This document shows, in pieces, positions 10,501-16,684 of a stretch of 41,146 nucleotides of DNA. The translations under genes were made by a program, and so were the position numbers. This stretch comes from Thiocapsa sp. UBA6158 (GTDB lineage: Bacteria > Pseudomonadota > Gammaproteobacteria > Chromatiales > Chromatiaceae), in NCBI RefSeq assembly GCF_002423035.1, contig NZ_DIUM01000083.1, forward strand, positions 1-41,146, in the 5' to 3' direction. The notes beneath the pieces were generated by a model that was given only the letters and a program-made list of their open reading frames with translations, was not told the origin of the DNA and made no database searches. Every line of letters begins with the position of its first letter. Position 1 is the first letter of the stretch.

Positions 10501-12818
10501 ACGGCTTCACGCACCTGAGGGGTGGCCTGTGCCAACAGCGGTGGGGAAGCGGCCCAGAGAGATTCCGCCGCGCAGATCTCCGCCAGGAAGTGATAGTCGA
10601 TCCGCAGTAACCCGAGCTGTTCCAGATTGGGGTTATTCACCCGCCAGCCCCGGCGCAAATCGAAGTAGAGACGGTAGCCCAACACCTCTCGCAACGCCTT
10701 GCGTGCCTGTTCCTCGGCGAAGAATTGGGCAGCGGGGTTGGCCATGAATTCCGGCTTATCCAGGTCCAGGGCATCGTAGATTGCGCGGGCCAGCGTCTCG
10801 TCGGTCAGCTCGCCCGCCTTCTCCACGGCCGCCAGCAGGGCGCCTCGCAGCAGGAGAATCTGCATGAAATCGTTGAAATGCCCCGCCTGGAGCGAGGCAT
10901 CCTGGCGGTTGTCGGTGAAGCCGAGCAACTTCTTGGCTGATGGCTGGAGATCCTGTGCATCCTCCCGCAGATAACGCATGGCGCACAGAGTGAGCACCGT
11001 GGTGGCCGAGCTGCGTCCCTCGGAACTCAGACTGGCCAGTTTGCTGAAGTCGCTGCGCTGCGTGGCGTCATAGCTGACACCGCAGGCCAGGCAAAAGCGG
11101 AAGGTGCCTGGGATGAAGTGGGCCGTTAACCCTGGACTCGCGACCTCGCCACTCGGGTCGACCTGAACGGGTAGCGGGCGGTAGCGCCTGTAGTGGGGCT
11201 TGAGTCGGGGCTCGGCGCTGCCGAAATCGAGCCATTCTTCCGGGTAGCGGCTCTCAACGTCTTGTGGGTCGAACTGACCGTCGGGGTCAGGCATCAAGAA
11301 ACCGAACCGAAACCCTTCATCCTCCTGATCCTCGCGGTTGCGGTCGCTCAGATCCCTGGGCTCAAAGCGTTGTGGGGCTTGCTTGGCGCCTTCGGCCCAC
11401 ACCGGGAAGTACTCCTGTCCACATTCTCGACAGAACACCGTGTTGAAGAGTCGTTTGTCCGTATGGCCAGGTTGGAATTGTTGGCCCTTGACGTCCAGAT
11501 AGCGGTTTCCAGTCGGCTCCAGGGTGGCGAACAGGTCGCCGGCACCGGTGATGAATTGGTGGAGCCTGAAGGCGAAGAGCCGACTGCGTGCGTCATGGGG
11601 ATCCCGCTTGGTACGGTAGGCCAGCAGCAGGAATTGCTCCAGCCGGGTGAGACAATGCTCGGCGTCAAGTCCGGTGGTCGCGGCGAGTTCCCCAGCGGCA
11701 TCCAACAGGGTGCGCGGGCGGGCACGGACCCATTTCCCCGCCTCCCAACGCAGACCGAGACTGAGCTCGATCCAGGAAGCCAGGGGGTGGTGGCGCAGCG
11801 TTTCGTAATCGGGCTCGTCCGGGAGGTCGGCCTGTAGCGCACCCTTCAAGGTGGCCGCGTCAGGCAAAGAGTCACCGGGGGTCACGCGCTGCAAGGTCTC
11901 GGTGATGATATTCGACGGATCGACCGGCGCCCCGAAGAGCTTGCTGGCCACGCTCGCGACCACGGCATTGCGCTCCTCCGGCGTGCCGTCGGTGGTCATA
12001 GTGGCCGATGTGCCCACACAGATCAGATTCGGATTGAAGGCAGCGCGGACCCGGCGCACCAGCAAGGCCACGTCGGCTCCCTGGCGCCCGCGATAGGTAT
12101 GGAGCTCGTCCAGAACGAGGAACTGGAGTCCCTGAGCAGCGCGGACGATGGCCTTATCCACCTCGTCTTGGCGCGTCATCATCAACTCCAGCATCATGAA
12201 GTTGGTCAGAATGATGTCTGGCGGATTGGCGGCTATTCGGTCACGCTCTTCGCTGCTCTCCTGACCCGTGTAGCGGGCGAAGGTCACCGGCTCTCTGCCC
12301 TCTGGATAGCCGTGCTTGAGAAAGCGCGTTAGCTCCTCGCGCTGGCTGTTGGCTAAGGCGTTCATCGGGTAAACGACGATGGCGCTCACCCGATGTGTGC
12401 TGTCGCCCTTGGCGTGCTGGCGCAGCACATGATCGGTGATCGGAATGAAATAGCTGACGGACTTTCCTGAGCCTGTGCCGGTGGTCGAGGCATAGCTCTC
12501 ACCACGTTGCGCGATGCGAATCGCCTCGTCCTGGTGCTTGTGCAGTCTAAGGGTGACACCGAAGCCGGTGTCGGTCTTCCCGGCCCGGAAGATGCGAGCA
12601 CACTCAGGATGCAGTCGACCCTCCGCGACCAGATCCTCGACGGTGCCGCCGCTCACGAAACTCGGATTCAGTTGAATCAGCGGAGCTGGCCAAAACTCCT
12701 CGTCCGCATACCGCTGCTGAAGGTAATCCCGGATGTCAGCCGCCCTGGGTTTGGTAAAGCTGCGGGTAAACGCGGCGTAATCTGCGATGAGGCGCTCGCG
12801 GAACTGAAAAATGTCCAT
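7581..12818 (-). CDS. DEAD-box helicase with DUF1998 and C-terminal Vsr-like nuclease domain (1745 aa)
   Basis: First gene of the operon. The start at 12818 (MDIFQF) is chosen over the frame opening at 12980 because CAGGAGGATGGT sits directly before it. N-terminal helicase: motif I GTGSGKS (114-120), DELH box (237-240), TSATM, then a long insert with Cys pairs (FCRECG; FCLACG). C-terminal lobe has SPTMELGVDIAD and motif VI QRSGRAGRSG near residue 1020. A four-Cys zinc ribbon (CPACG...CVACG) precedes the DUF1998 region, whose ESAEGGAGV and CEAGCYRCLLSY signatures end near 1590. The last ~90 residues read RPDFGY...VFIDGPHHE...GYEVIRFP, a Vsr/DUF559-type PD-(D/E)xK layout. It looks like DrmA plus DrmB in one chain, or a DruE-like helicase with a nuclease tail. 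Probably the engine that recognises or degrades foreign DNA. Confidence 0.88.
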   Translation of the reverse strand: MDIFQFRERLIADYAAFTRSFTKPRAADIRDYLQQRYADEEFWPAPLIQLNPSFVSGGTVEDLVAEGRLHPECARIFRAGKTDTGFGVTLRLHKHQDEAIRIAQRGESYASTTGTGSGKSVSYFIPITDHVLRQHAKGDSTHRVSAIVVYPMNALANSQREELTRFLKHGYPEGREPVTFARYTGQESSEERDRIAANPPDIILTNFMMLELMMTRQDEVDKAIVRAAQGLQFLVLDELHTYRGRQGADVALLVRRVRAAFNPNLICVGTSATMTTDGTPEERNAVVASVASKLFGAPVDPSNIITETLQRVTPGDSLPDAATLKGALQADLPDEPDYETLRHHPLASWIELSLGLRWEAGKWVRARPRTLLDAAGELAATTGLDAEHCLTRLEQFLLLAYRTKRDPHDARSRLFAFRLHQFITGAGDLFATLEPTGNRYLDVKGQQFQPGHTDKRLFNTVFCRECGQEYFPVWAEGAKQAPQRFEPRDLSDRNREDQEDEGFRFGFLMPDPDGQFDPQDVESRYPEEWLDFGSAEPRLKPHYRRYRPLPVQVDPSGEVASPGLTAHFIPGTFRFCLACGVSYDATQRSDFSKLASLSSEGRSSATTVLTLCAMRYLREDAQDLQPSAKKLLGFTDNRQDASLQAGHFNDFMQILLLRGALLAAVEKAGELTDETLARAIYDALDLDKPEFMANPAAQFFAEEQARKALREVLGYRLYFDLRRGWRVNNPNLEQLGLLRIDYHFLAEICAAESLWAASPPLLAQATPQVREAVTRHLLDLMRRGLCIKANYLDPDRQEQINQASFSHLREPWAINPDERLQPARYLILGSKPPDLKRQDDRAVYLSARSRFSREIRRQSLWGEDAQSRWPQRFDETYFSGLIAALLEALTQGGLVQPLEAPDHKAAYQIVAGSMVWRLGDAAQSSDTPQANGTASNIFFRDLYLNVAQGLMQHNRLLQTLEAREHTAQVDQRDRQEREERFRKADLPILFCSPTMELGVDIADLNTVYLRNAPPTPANYAQRSGRAGRSGQPALVVTYCAAKSPHDQYYFADPVRMVAGSVTPPLIDLANEDLIRSHLHAIWLAETRQKLAGAVSELLKMADPTLPLRDDLVASLDTSAPRDRANRVMSAVLNMLTDELTPTSARWYAEGWAARMIQQAYRQFDQALDRWRTLYQATTQQMEAAHAVRMNASATQRDRNEADRRYGEAKTQQDLLLQASASLNSDFYTYRYLASQGFLPGYNFPRLPLMAFIPSRKERIGKDTFLTRPRFLGLAEFGPRSIIYHEGSQYRVRKVLLGVREQDGTHANDPLLPVRTAQMCPACGYGHFGDQLQQPLCVACGTTLDGGLNLSNLYRVENVSTRRATRITSDEEERVRQGYELLTTLQYAEENGVQQVVKTRFEDGDGATLVTVHYGPAATVWRMNLGWRRRKEKSVYGFNIDPNTGLWSKDAQAPEEDDSAEASTQVQRIVPFVEDRRNVLVLHPGTPLEAGAMVTLQYLLKRGIEAEFQLEEAELAAEPLPKRDQRNAILFYESAEGGAGVLTRLANDPIALCRVAERALRVAHYQPKGATWEAGQLEDTDASCEAGCYRCLLSYSNQIDHPAIQRKDPLVLDLLCRLIHAGARRGTGGRHADEHYAELMALCGSTLEQDWLAYIHQRGHRLPDKAQLSLPEYGVRPDFGYQGDSPALVFIDGPHHETDHQYPIDAQVNQTLSDAGYEVIRFPKERAAWPPILAQYPDVFGQGVTP

Positions 12819-12860
12819 ACCATCCTCCTGTTGATAGCTCCTTAGCGACGGCGTCCGTTT

Positions 12861-12918
12861 AGCGATTACCGCAAGGGGATACACTTTCGGGCGACCAGCA
12901 AGATAATCGCTGAGTATA
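12861..12918 (-). promoter_or_regulatory. Candidate promoter/operator of the defence operon
   Basis: On the minus strand a TATACT box (12913-12918) lies about 95 bases before the helicase ATG at 12818, with a weak TGGTGA 18 bases further upstream. An 8-bp inverted repeat, AGCGATTA (12861-12868) and TAATCGCT (12904-12911), lies between this box and the start codon. It could be an operator for a repressor outside the window or simply chance; no adjacent regulator gene is seen. The rest of 12819-13084 holds no gene I can support. Confidence 0.3.
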
Positions 12919-13084
12919 ACGGTCGCGCGCAAGCGATCACCAGCGACCTCTCGACACAAGTTGAAACGGATCGATGACAATCAGTCTGCGAGTGCAGGCG
13001 AGGGGCAACTCGATGCGTGTTCCAACCTTGATTGCATCTCACCGTTCAAAATCAAAATTGCTGACGCATGCGAAGTTTCTGGAC

Positions 13085-13465
13085 TCATTTCGCGTGTCGA
13101 TGATGTGTGCGGGCTAGCTTCGCTGGGCGTCCGCCCTGAACGGGATATGTCGATGGGGTACGTAATCGATCGGGACGGGGAGACGTCCAGGAACCACGCA
13201 GATGCGGTTCCCAATCGGGCCAGTGGCCCAGAATGGCCGCAAGCGCCCTTGCGGTGCGCCAGTAGTCGTACCGGGAACTGGGGGCGAGAGCGGCGGTACG
13301 GTGTTCCAGCACCCAGCGCAGGTGTTTGGCTTTGAATTGATGCGGCTCGCTGATTCCGAATCGCTCGGCGATGAGCGCCTGCATCCGGGTGGCGCGCTTG
13401 ATATGCGCCTGGATTCCGCTCGTTGCTCCCGGCTGCGCGCGTCGCAGCAGAATGGCGATCTGCAT
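13085..13465 (-). CDS. Small integrase-partner protein (core-binding-domain-like), 126 aa
   Basis: 126 aa, rich in Arg and Ala. The ATG at 13465 overlaps the integrase stop (TGATG), so it is translated by coupling. Residues about 40-95 (HLRWVLEHR...SSRYDYWRTARALAAILG) have the rhythm of a SAM-like core-binding domain of tyrosine recombinases. There is no catalytic box, so it cannot recombine DNA alone. It may be an accessory DNA-binding subunit of the neighbouring integrase. The C-terminal 35 residues are basic, Pro-rich and low in complexity. Function is inferred only from fold pattern and position. Confidence 0.6.
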   Translation of the reverse strand: MQIAILLRRAQPGATSGIQAHIKRATRMQALIAERFGISEPHQFKAKHLRWVLEHRTAALAPSSRYDYWRTARALAAILGHWPDWEPHLRGSWTSPRPDRLRTPSTYPVQGGRPAKLARTHHRHAK

Positions 13466-14427
13466 CAGCGGCCCCCGATGTACGACGACACGACCTCGAG
13501 CCGTCCGTGCCCGAGTTCATGCGCGATGACCGCGCGGGCGACCGCGTCGCTCTGGCACTGCTCGGCGTTGGGACGCTTGCCTGTCACAACGGGCGCGGCG
13601 TTGCCCGTCAATGCCCGATACCGCTCGCAGGCATAGGCCGCCCGAGCGTCGTGATAGCCGGTAATGCCGTGGACATGGAGGATCGCCCGCGCCACATTCA
13701 ACTCTGAGTCCCTGGTGATCGCGACCTGGGCGTATGTCTCGTGCGGCGCGACCAGATTGGGCGAGCCGGCCGGGCGCGTGGCCAGCGCGCTCGCCAGGGT
13801 CTCGCGGCCCTGGTCCGTCATCGGCACCCAGCGCGGCGCATCGCGCCCACCCTTGGTGCCGTCTTGGACATTCACCGCCCCGTGGCGCTCGGCCTCCCGG
13901 CTCCAGCGCCCCAGATCCGCCTTCACCGCCTCCTCGCGGCGGACCCCGAAGTCACGCGCCAACTCCAGTACCGCCGCCGCGCGTCCCAAACCGGCGGCTC
14001 TGAGTGCCGTCGCCGCTTGGCTGACCCGCGCTCGGTCGAGACTGTCGGGGGCCTGAGTGCGAACCTGTGAGCGCCGGCCAACGGCCTGAGCCGGCGAGAG
14101 GCGAACCCGGTCGTCACCGCGCAGCGCGGCGAGCGTCACGTTCACCGTCGAGAGCAGATTCTGGCCGTACTGGACGCTGATCGCCTGATCCTGGACCCGG
14201 CTGGCGACATGCGCCGCATAGCGCTCGAACGTCGCCTGTTGATCGACCCGAGCGAGATCCCGAATCCCCTGTGCCTTGGCCCAGTGCGCGAACTGGTTCC
14301 AGCGGTCGCTGTGGGCCGCGACCGAGCCATAGTGACCGTCGGCGTAATAGGCGCGCAGCGCCTCGCGTCCGGCGTAAGCGAGCTGCTTGCCGAACCCGAA
14401 ATTGCGTGCACTGGCGTACTTTCCCAT
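13465..14427 (-). CDS. Integrase-domain protein, tyrosine recombinase (320 aa)
   Basis: Tyrosine recombinase of the short integrase-domain type seen in proteobacterial islands (Integrase_1-like). A helical core-binding part spans residues 1-125. The catalytic part has an Arg box GVRREEA (R163/R164), HDAR (H259, R262), GHGR (H307) and the nucleophile candidate SSYIG (Y316), so all expected residues are present. ATG at 14427 is preceded by GGAGCGATCTGG, an acceptable ribosome site. It is a second recombinase inside an island that already has a P4-type integrase next to the tRNA scar, so it may serve another step (resolution, inversion, or a formerly separate element). It is separated from the defence operon by about 270 bases beyond its small partner gene. 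Confidence 0.8.
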   Translation of the reverse strand: MGKYASARNFGFGKQLAYAGREALRAYYADGHYGSVAAHSDRWNQFAHWAKAQGIRDLARVDQQATFERYAAHVASRVQDQAISVQYGQNLLSTVNVTLAALRGDDRVRLSPAQAVGRRSQVRTQAPDSLDRARVSQAATALRAAGLGRAAAVLELARDFGVRREEAVKADLGRWSREAERHGAVNVQDGTKGGRDAPRWVPMTDQGRETLASALATRPAGSPNLVAPHETYAQVAITRDSELNVARAILHVHGITGYHDARAAYACERYRALTGNAAPVVTGKRPNAEQCQSDAVARAVIAHELGHGRLEVVSSYIGGR

Positions 14428-14733
14428 CCAGATCGCTCCGAACCCTGCTGATTTTCAGACCCGCACAGTCCCGCTGACGCTGGTAAGTGATGACCTTGAA
14501 GCCCAAGGCTAGGCGTGCGGTTGGCCGTTTAACGTCGTGCCGGACATTGAGACCGTTGTGCCATTCGGCGGAGGGGGTCTGAACCTCGAGGCGCTCTCAC
14601 CCGGTCGCATGAAGCGGGGGACCGTCGCGCCGCCTGGCGTCTGGGCGCGGTGGAGCGTGCGGTTGAATCGGTGTTGGCGAAGACGATGCAGACGGGCCAG
14701 GGATGCCTCCCCTGGTGGCCCGAAGTGGGTCGC

Positions 14734-15057
14734 CTACAAGCGTTCGCGGGTTTTGGTGCGGAGTTTTGGTGCGTGGTAATAGTCGTTGCGGCCCGTCAGG
14801 GCGTGGGTTTCGTGCCAGCGGTCTTTGTGGACAAAGACCGCCGCGGCCAGCGGGGTGGTTGAGGCGCAATGGCGTGCAACAGCCTGGAGCACCTGTCGGC
14901 GCTGGGCGGGGGTGTGGTCCGAGCCGGTCGGACGCGGATGACTTCGGTGGCTATCGGCGAAGCATGAGCCGCGACTGATTAGCCGGCGGTGATTGCAGGA
15001 TGGTTTGAAACCCGCAGGCGCAGATGGCCCGGAGTACTCCAGACAGTTTGGCCTGGA
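14734..15057 (-). pseudogene. Start-less remnant of an unrecognised small protein
   Basis: On the minus strand a frame stays open from a TGA at 15058-15060 to a TAG at 14734-14736 (107 codons). Its last 60 codons have the GC3 bias of a real gene and a plausible protein pattern (HTPAQRRQVLQAVARHC, then AAAVFVHKDRWHE, then LTGRNDYYHAPKL). No ATG lies in the frame; the only possible start is an internal GTG without a ribosome site. I read it as the 3' end of a gene that lost its 5' part. I do not recognise the family. The rest of 14428-15478 contains nothing I would call a gene apart from short tandem repeats at 15293-15325. Confidence 0.4.
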
Positions 15058-15292
15058 TCAAACGTCGTCGACGACGCGTTTGGGAGCCTGATCGATCAGG
15101 CTTCGGTGGTGCGTGGGTGCTTGTGGATCGCCCCCACCGGCGATGGGCCCAGGCCTCAGGCGGGATCACCGTCTGTGGGGCTGGGGACGTGCAGTGATTT
15201 CATCGTAGGCGGCGCGGGTGCATTCGTCAATTGTGGCCGCCTTGATGCGCTCCGGGTCGGCCTGTCCTACATGACCCAGGCGTGACCGTCGT

Positions 15293-15325
15293 CATGACCG
15301 ACGGATGACCGACGGATGACCCACG
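15293..15325. repeat. Three tandem 11-bp repeats (gatgaccgacg)
   Basis: Consecutive units catgaccgacg, gatgaccgacg and gatgacccacg, followed by a decayed fourth unit and an inverted ggatgtccgtg element up to about 15345. They lie about 150 bases upstream of the exonuclease-like gene on the plus strand. They could be protein-binding iterons or just slippage products. Confidence 0.5.
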
Positions 15326-15478
15326 GATGTCCGTGATGACCGGTCGGTGTCCGTAACGGTCAGTGGGGCCAGGCATCGCGTCATGCGGTGAAACTTGCCT
15401 CGGAGTCAAGGGTCTATTCGCGCGTTAGCTCCGCCTCTGGAGTCCTGTCTGATCCGCTTTGCCGATGGAGAGGCCATC

Positions 15479-16033
15479 ATGTCGCTCGATTCCCCGTCCT
15501 CGCTGTCCACCCTGTTCGTCAGTCTCCGTACCACCTCGGGCTTTCCGCACAATGGCGAACTCCTGGAGATCGCCGTTCTCCATGAAGACGGCCGCTGGCT
15601 GTTTGAGAGTCTGGTTCGACCTCAGTGGCATACCGAATGGCCGGACGCCGCCGCCAAGCACGGTATCAAGCCCGCCGATGTCCAGGAGGCCCCCACCATT
15701 GACAGCCTGTTGCCGCTGATCGCCCCGGTGCTACAGGGCCAGCGGGTGGTGATTTTCAACGCTCCCGTCGAGGCGTGCAGCCCAGGTCTGACCCGTGTCC
15801 TGGCGGGCGTGGCCGAGATTCGGTGCCTGATGCGCGAGTTTGCACCGGTCTATGGCGAGTGGAACACCCGTCGAGGCGCCTATCACTGGAAGGGGCTGGC
15901 GACGGCGGCGTATCACGTCGGCTTCAACTGGCCGCCCGGACCCCGTCAGGCGCGGCATGAATGTCTGGCCACTCAAGCCGTGTGGCGCTATCTGCTCGAT
16001 ACGGTCCAGCCCGCCATGGCCCAGTCGGCTTGA
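15479..16033 (+). CDS. DnaQ-fold exonuclease-like protein with lost catalytic acids (184 aa)
   Basis: The start at 15479 (MSLDSPSS) has GGAGAGG about 8 bases upstream; the frame also opens at 15395 but without a ribosome site. The protein follows the DEDD exonuclease fold: strand FVSLRTTSGF, LLEIAVLHEDGRWLF, helix VVIFNAPVE, and a final RQARHECLATQAVWRYLLD. In active DnaQ enzymes these would be DTET, NAxFD and HRAxxDA. Here the first motif has no acid (LRTTSG), the second has Glu for Asp, and the third has Arg for His and Glu for Asp. It is therefore probably not a normal 3'-5' exonuclease and may have become a nucleic-acid-binding accessory protein. It is a lone plus-strand gene among minus-strand island genes. 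Confidence 0.7.
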   Translation: MSLDSPSSLSTLFVSLRTTSGFPHNGELLEIAVLHEDGRWLFESLVRPQWHTEWPDAAAKHGIKPADVQEAPTIDSLLPLIAPVLQGQRVVIFNAPVEACSPGLTRVLAGVAEIRCLMREFAPVYGEWNTRRGAYHWKGLATAAYHVGFNWPPGPRQARHECLATQAVWRYLLDTVQPAMAQSA

Positions 16034-16146
16034 GCGCCGCCGATATCTGCCGGGAGCCTGAACGCCGTCGCCACTTTGGGCGAAGCTTTGGCTGGCGTAA
16101 CCTGGCCCAGATGCGCACTTTCTACCCGAGCTGGTCAGTCGAATGC

Positions 16147-16227
16147 ATTTTGCAGACAGTGTCTGCAAAATCTGCCGTGTCCGACAGCCGGCAGACGCCG
16201 TGTCCGACGGCCGCCAGACACTGTCTG
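16147..16227. promoter_or_regulatory. Two perfect CAGACA-N-TGTCTG dyads, one extended to 25 bp
   Basis: At 16147-16171 there is a perfect 25-bp palindrome: arms ATTTTGCAGACA and TGTCTGCAAAAT around a single G. At 16215-16227 the core CAGACA-C-TGTCTG recurs. Between them GCCGTGTCCGAC occurs twice (16174-16185 and 16197-16208, 23 bases apart). The cluster lies between two converging genes (stop of the exonuclease-like gene at 16033, stop of the primase at 16685), so it is not an obvious promoter. Together with the TGGGAAC array to its right it may be part of a replication origin or a binding site for an element-encoded protein. Confidence 0.6.
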
Positions 16228-16387
16228 ACGCCGCGTCAGTCGCTCATGGGATTCAGACGGCCGTCCGCAACGCCAACGACGTCCTGATTCCCGCCACCTT
16301 GGAGCGTCTGTTTGCGGCGGATCATGGATGAGGTCGACCCCGTCGGCCTGCTCGCGCAAACCCAGCACCGACCGTCCAACGGCAGAC

Positions 16388-16614
16388 TGGGAACACTGGG
16401 AACGAAAAATTTCGCTATTGCAATCAGTGCTTTGAAGGGCAGGGCGGCGCATTTTTCCACTCGACGCTGGGAACAGACGTGGGAACGACTCGGATCGCCT
16501 GGGGAGCGGCATGTTCCCAGTCAGGTTCCCACGGCGCCCCCGAAAGCGCGGCGAATTCAGCCAGATTTTGATGTTCAAAATCAGCAGTTTATCCGGCTGT
16601 TCTCACTGTTCCCA
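16388..16614. repeat. Seven TGGGAAC iteron-like motifs flanking an AT-rich patch; candidate replication origin
   Basis: TGGGAAC occurs directly at 16388, 16397, 16468 and 16480, and inverted (GTTCCCA) at 16513, 16525 and 16608. The pairs 16468/16480 and 16513/16525 have the same 12-base spacing and face each other. The last copy sits inside the dyad CACTG-TTCC-CAGTG. An AT-rich stretch (16402-16420, including the near-dyad cgaaaaatttcg) lies between the first and second groups. Iterons plus AT-rich DNA next to a primase-helicase gene is the usual look of a replication origin. No reading frame here has a ribosome site or a recognisable product, so I treat 16034-16684 as non-coding. Confidence 0.5.
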
Positions 16615-16684
16615 GTGTCTGACGACTCCCCCCTCCTGAGTTGAACAGGCCCCTTAAGCGTCGTGAGGCCCGATCCCCGCACCG

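Noticed and set aside
12819..12980. Longer N-terminus of the giant helicase from the ATG at 12980
   Set aside because: A strong AGGAGG precedes the ATG at 12818, and the extra 54 residues overlap promoter-like DNA.
14597..14869. 90-codon minus-strand frame near the unknown remnant
   Set aside because: Pro/Arg-rich low-complexity translation; the neighbouring frame ending at 14734 fits coding bias better.
15293..15345. CRISPR-like array
   Set aside because: Units are 11 bp in direct tandem with no spacers and no cas genes.
16312..16644. Possible 110-aa gene across the TGGGAAC array
   Set aside because: No ribosome site, odd composition, and the DNA is better explained by iterons and dyads.
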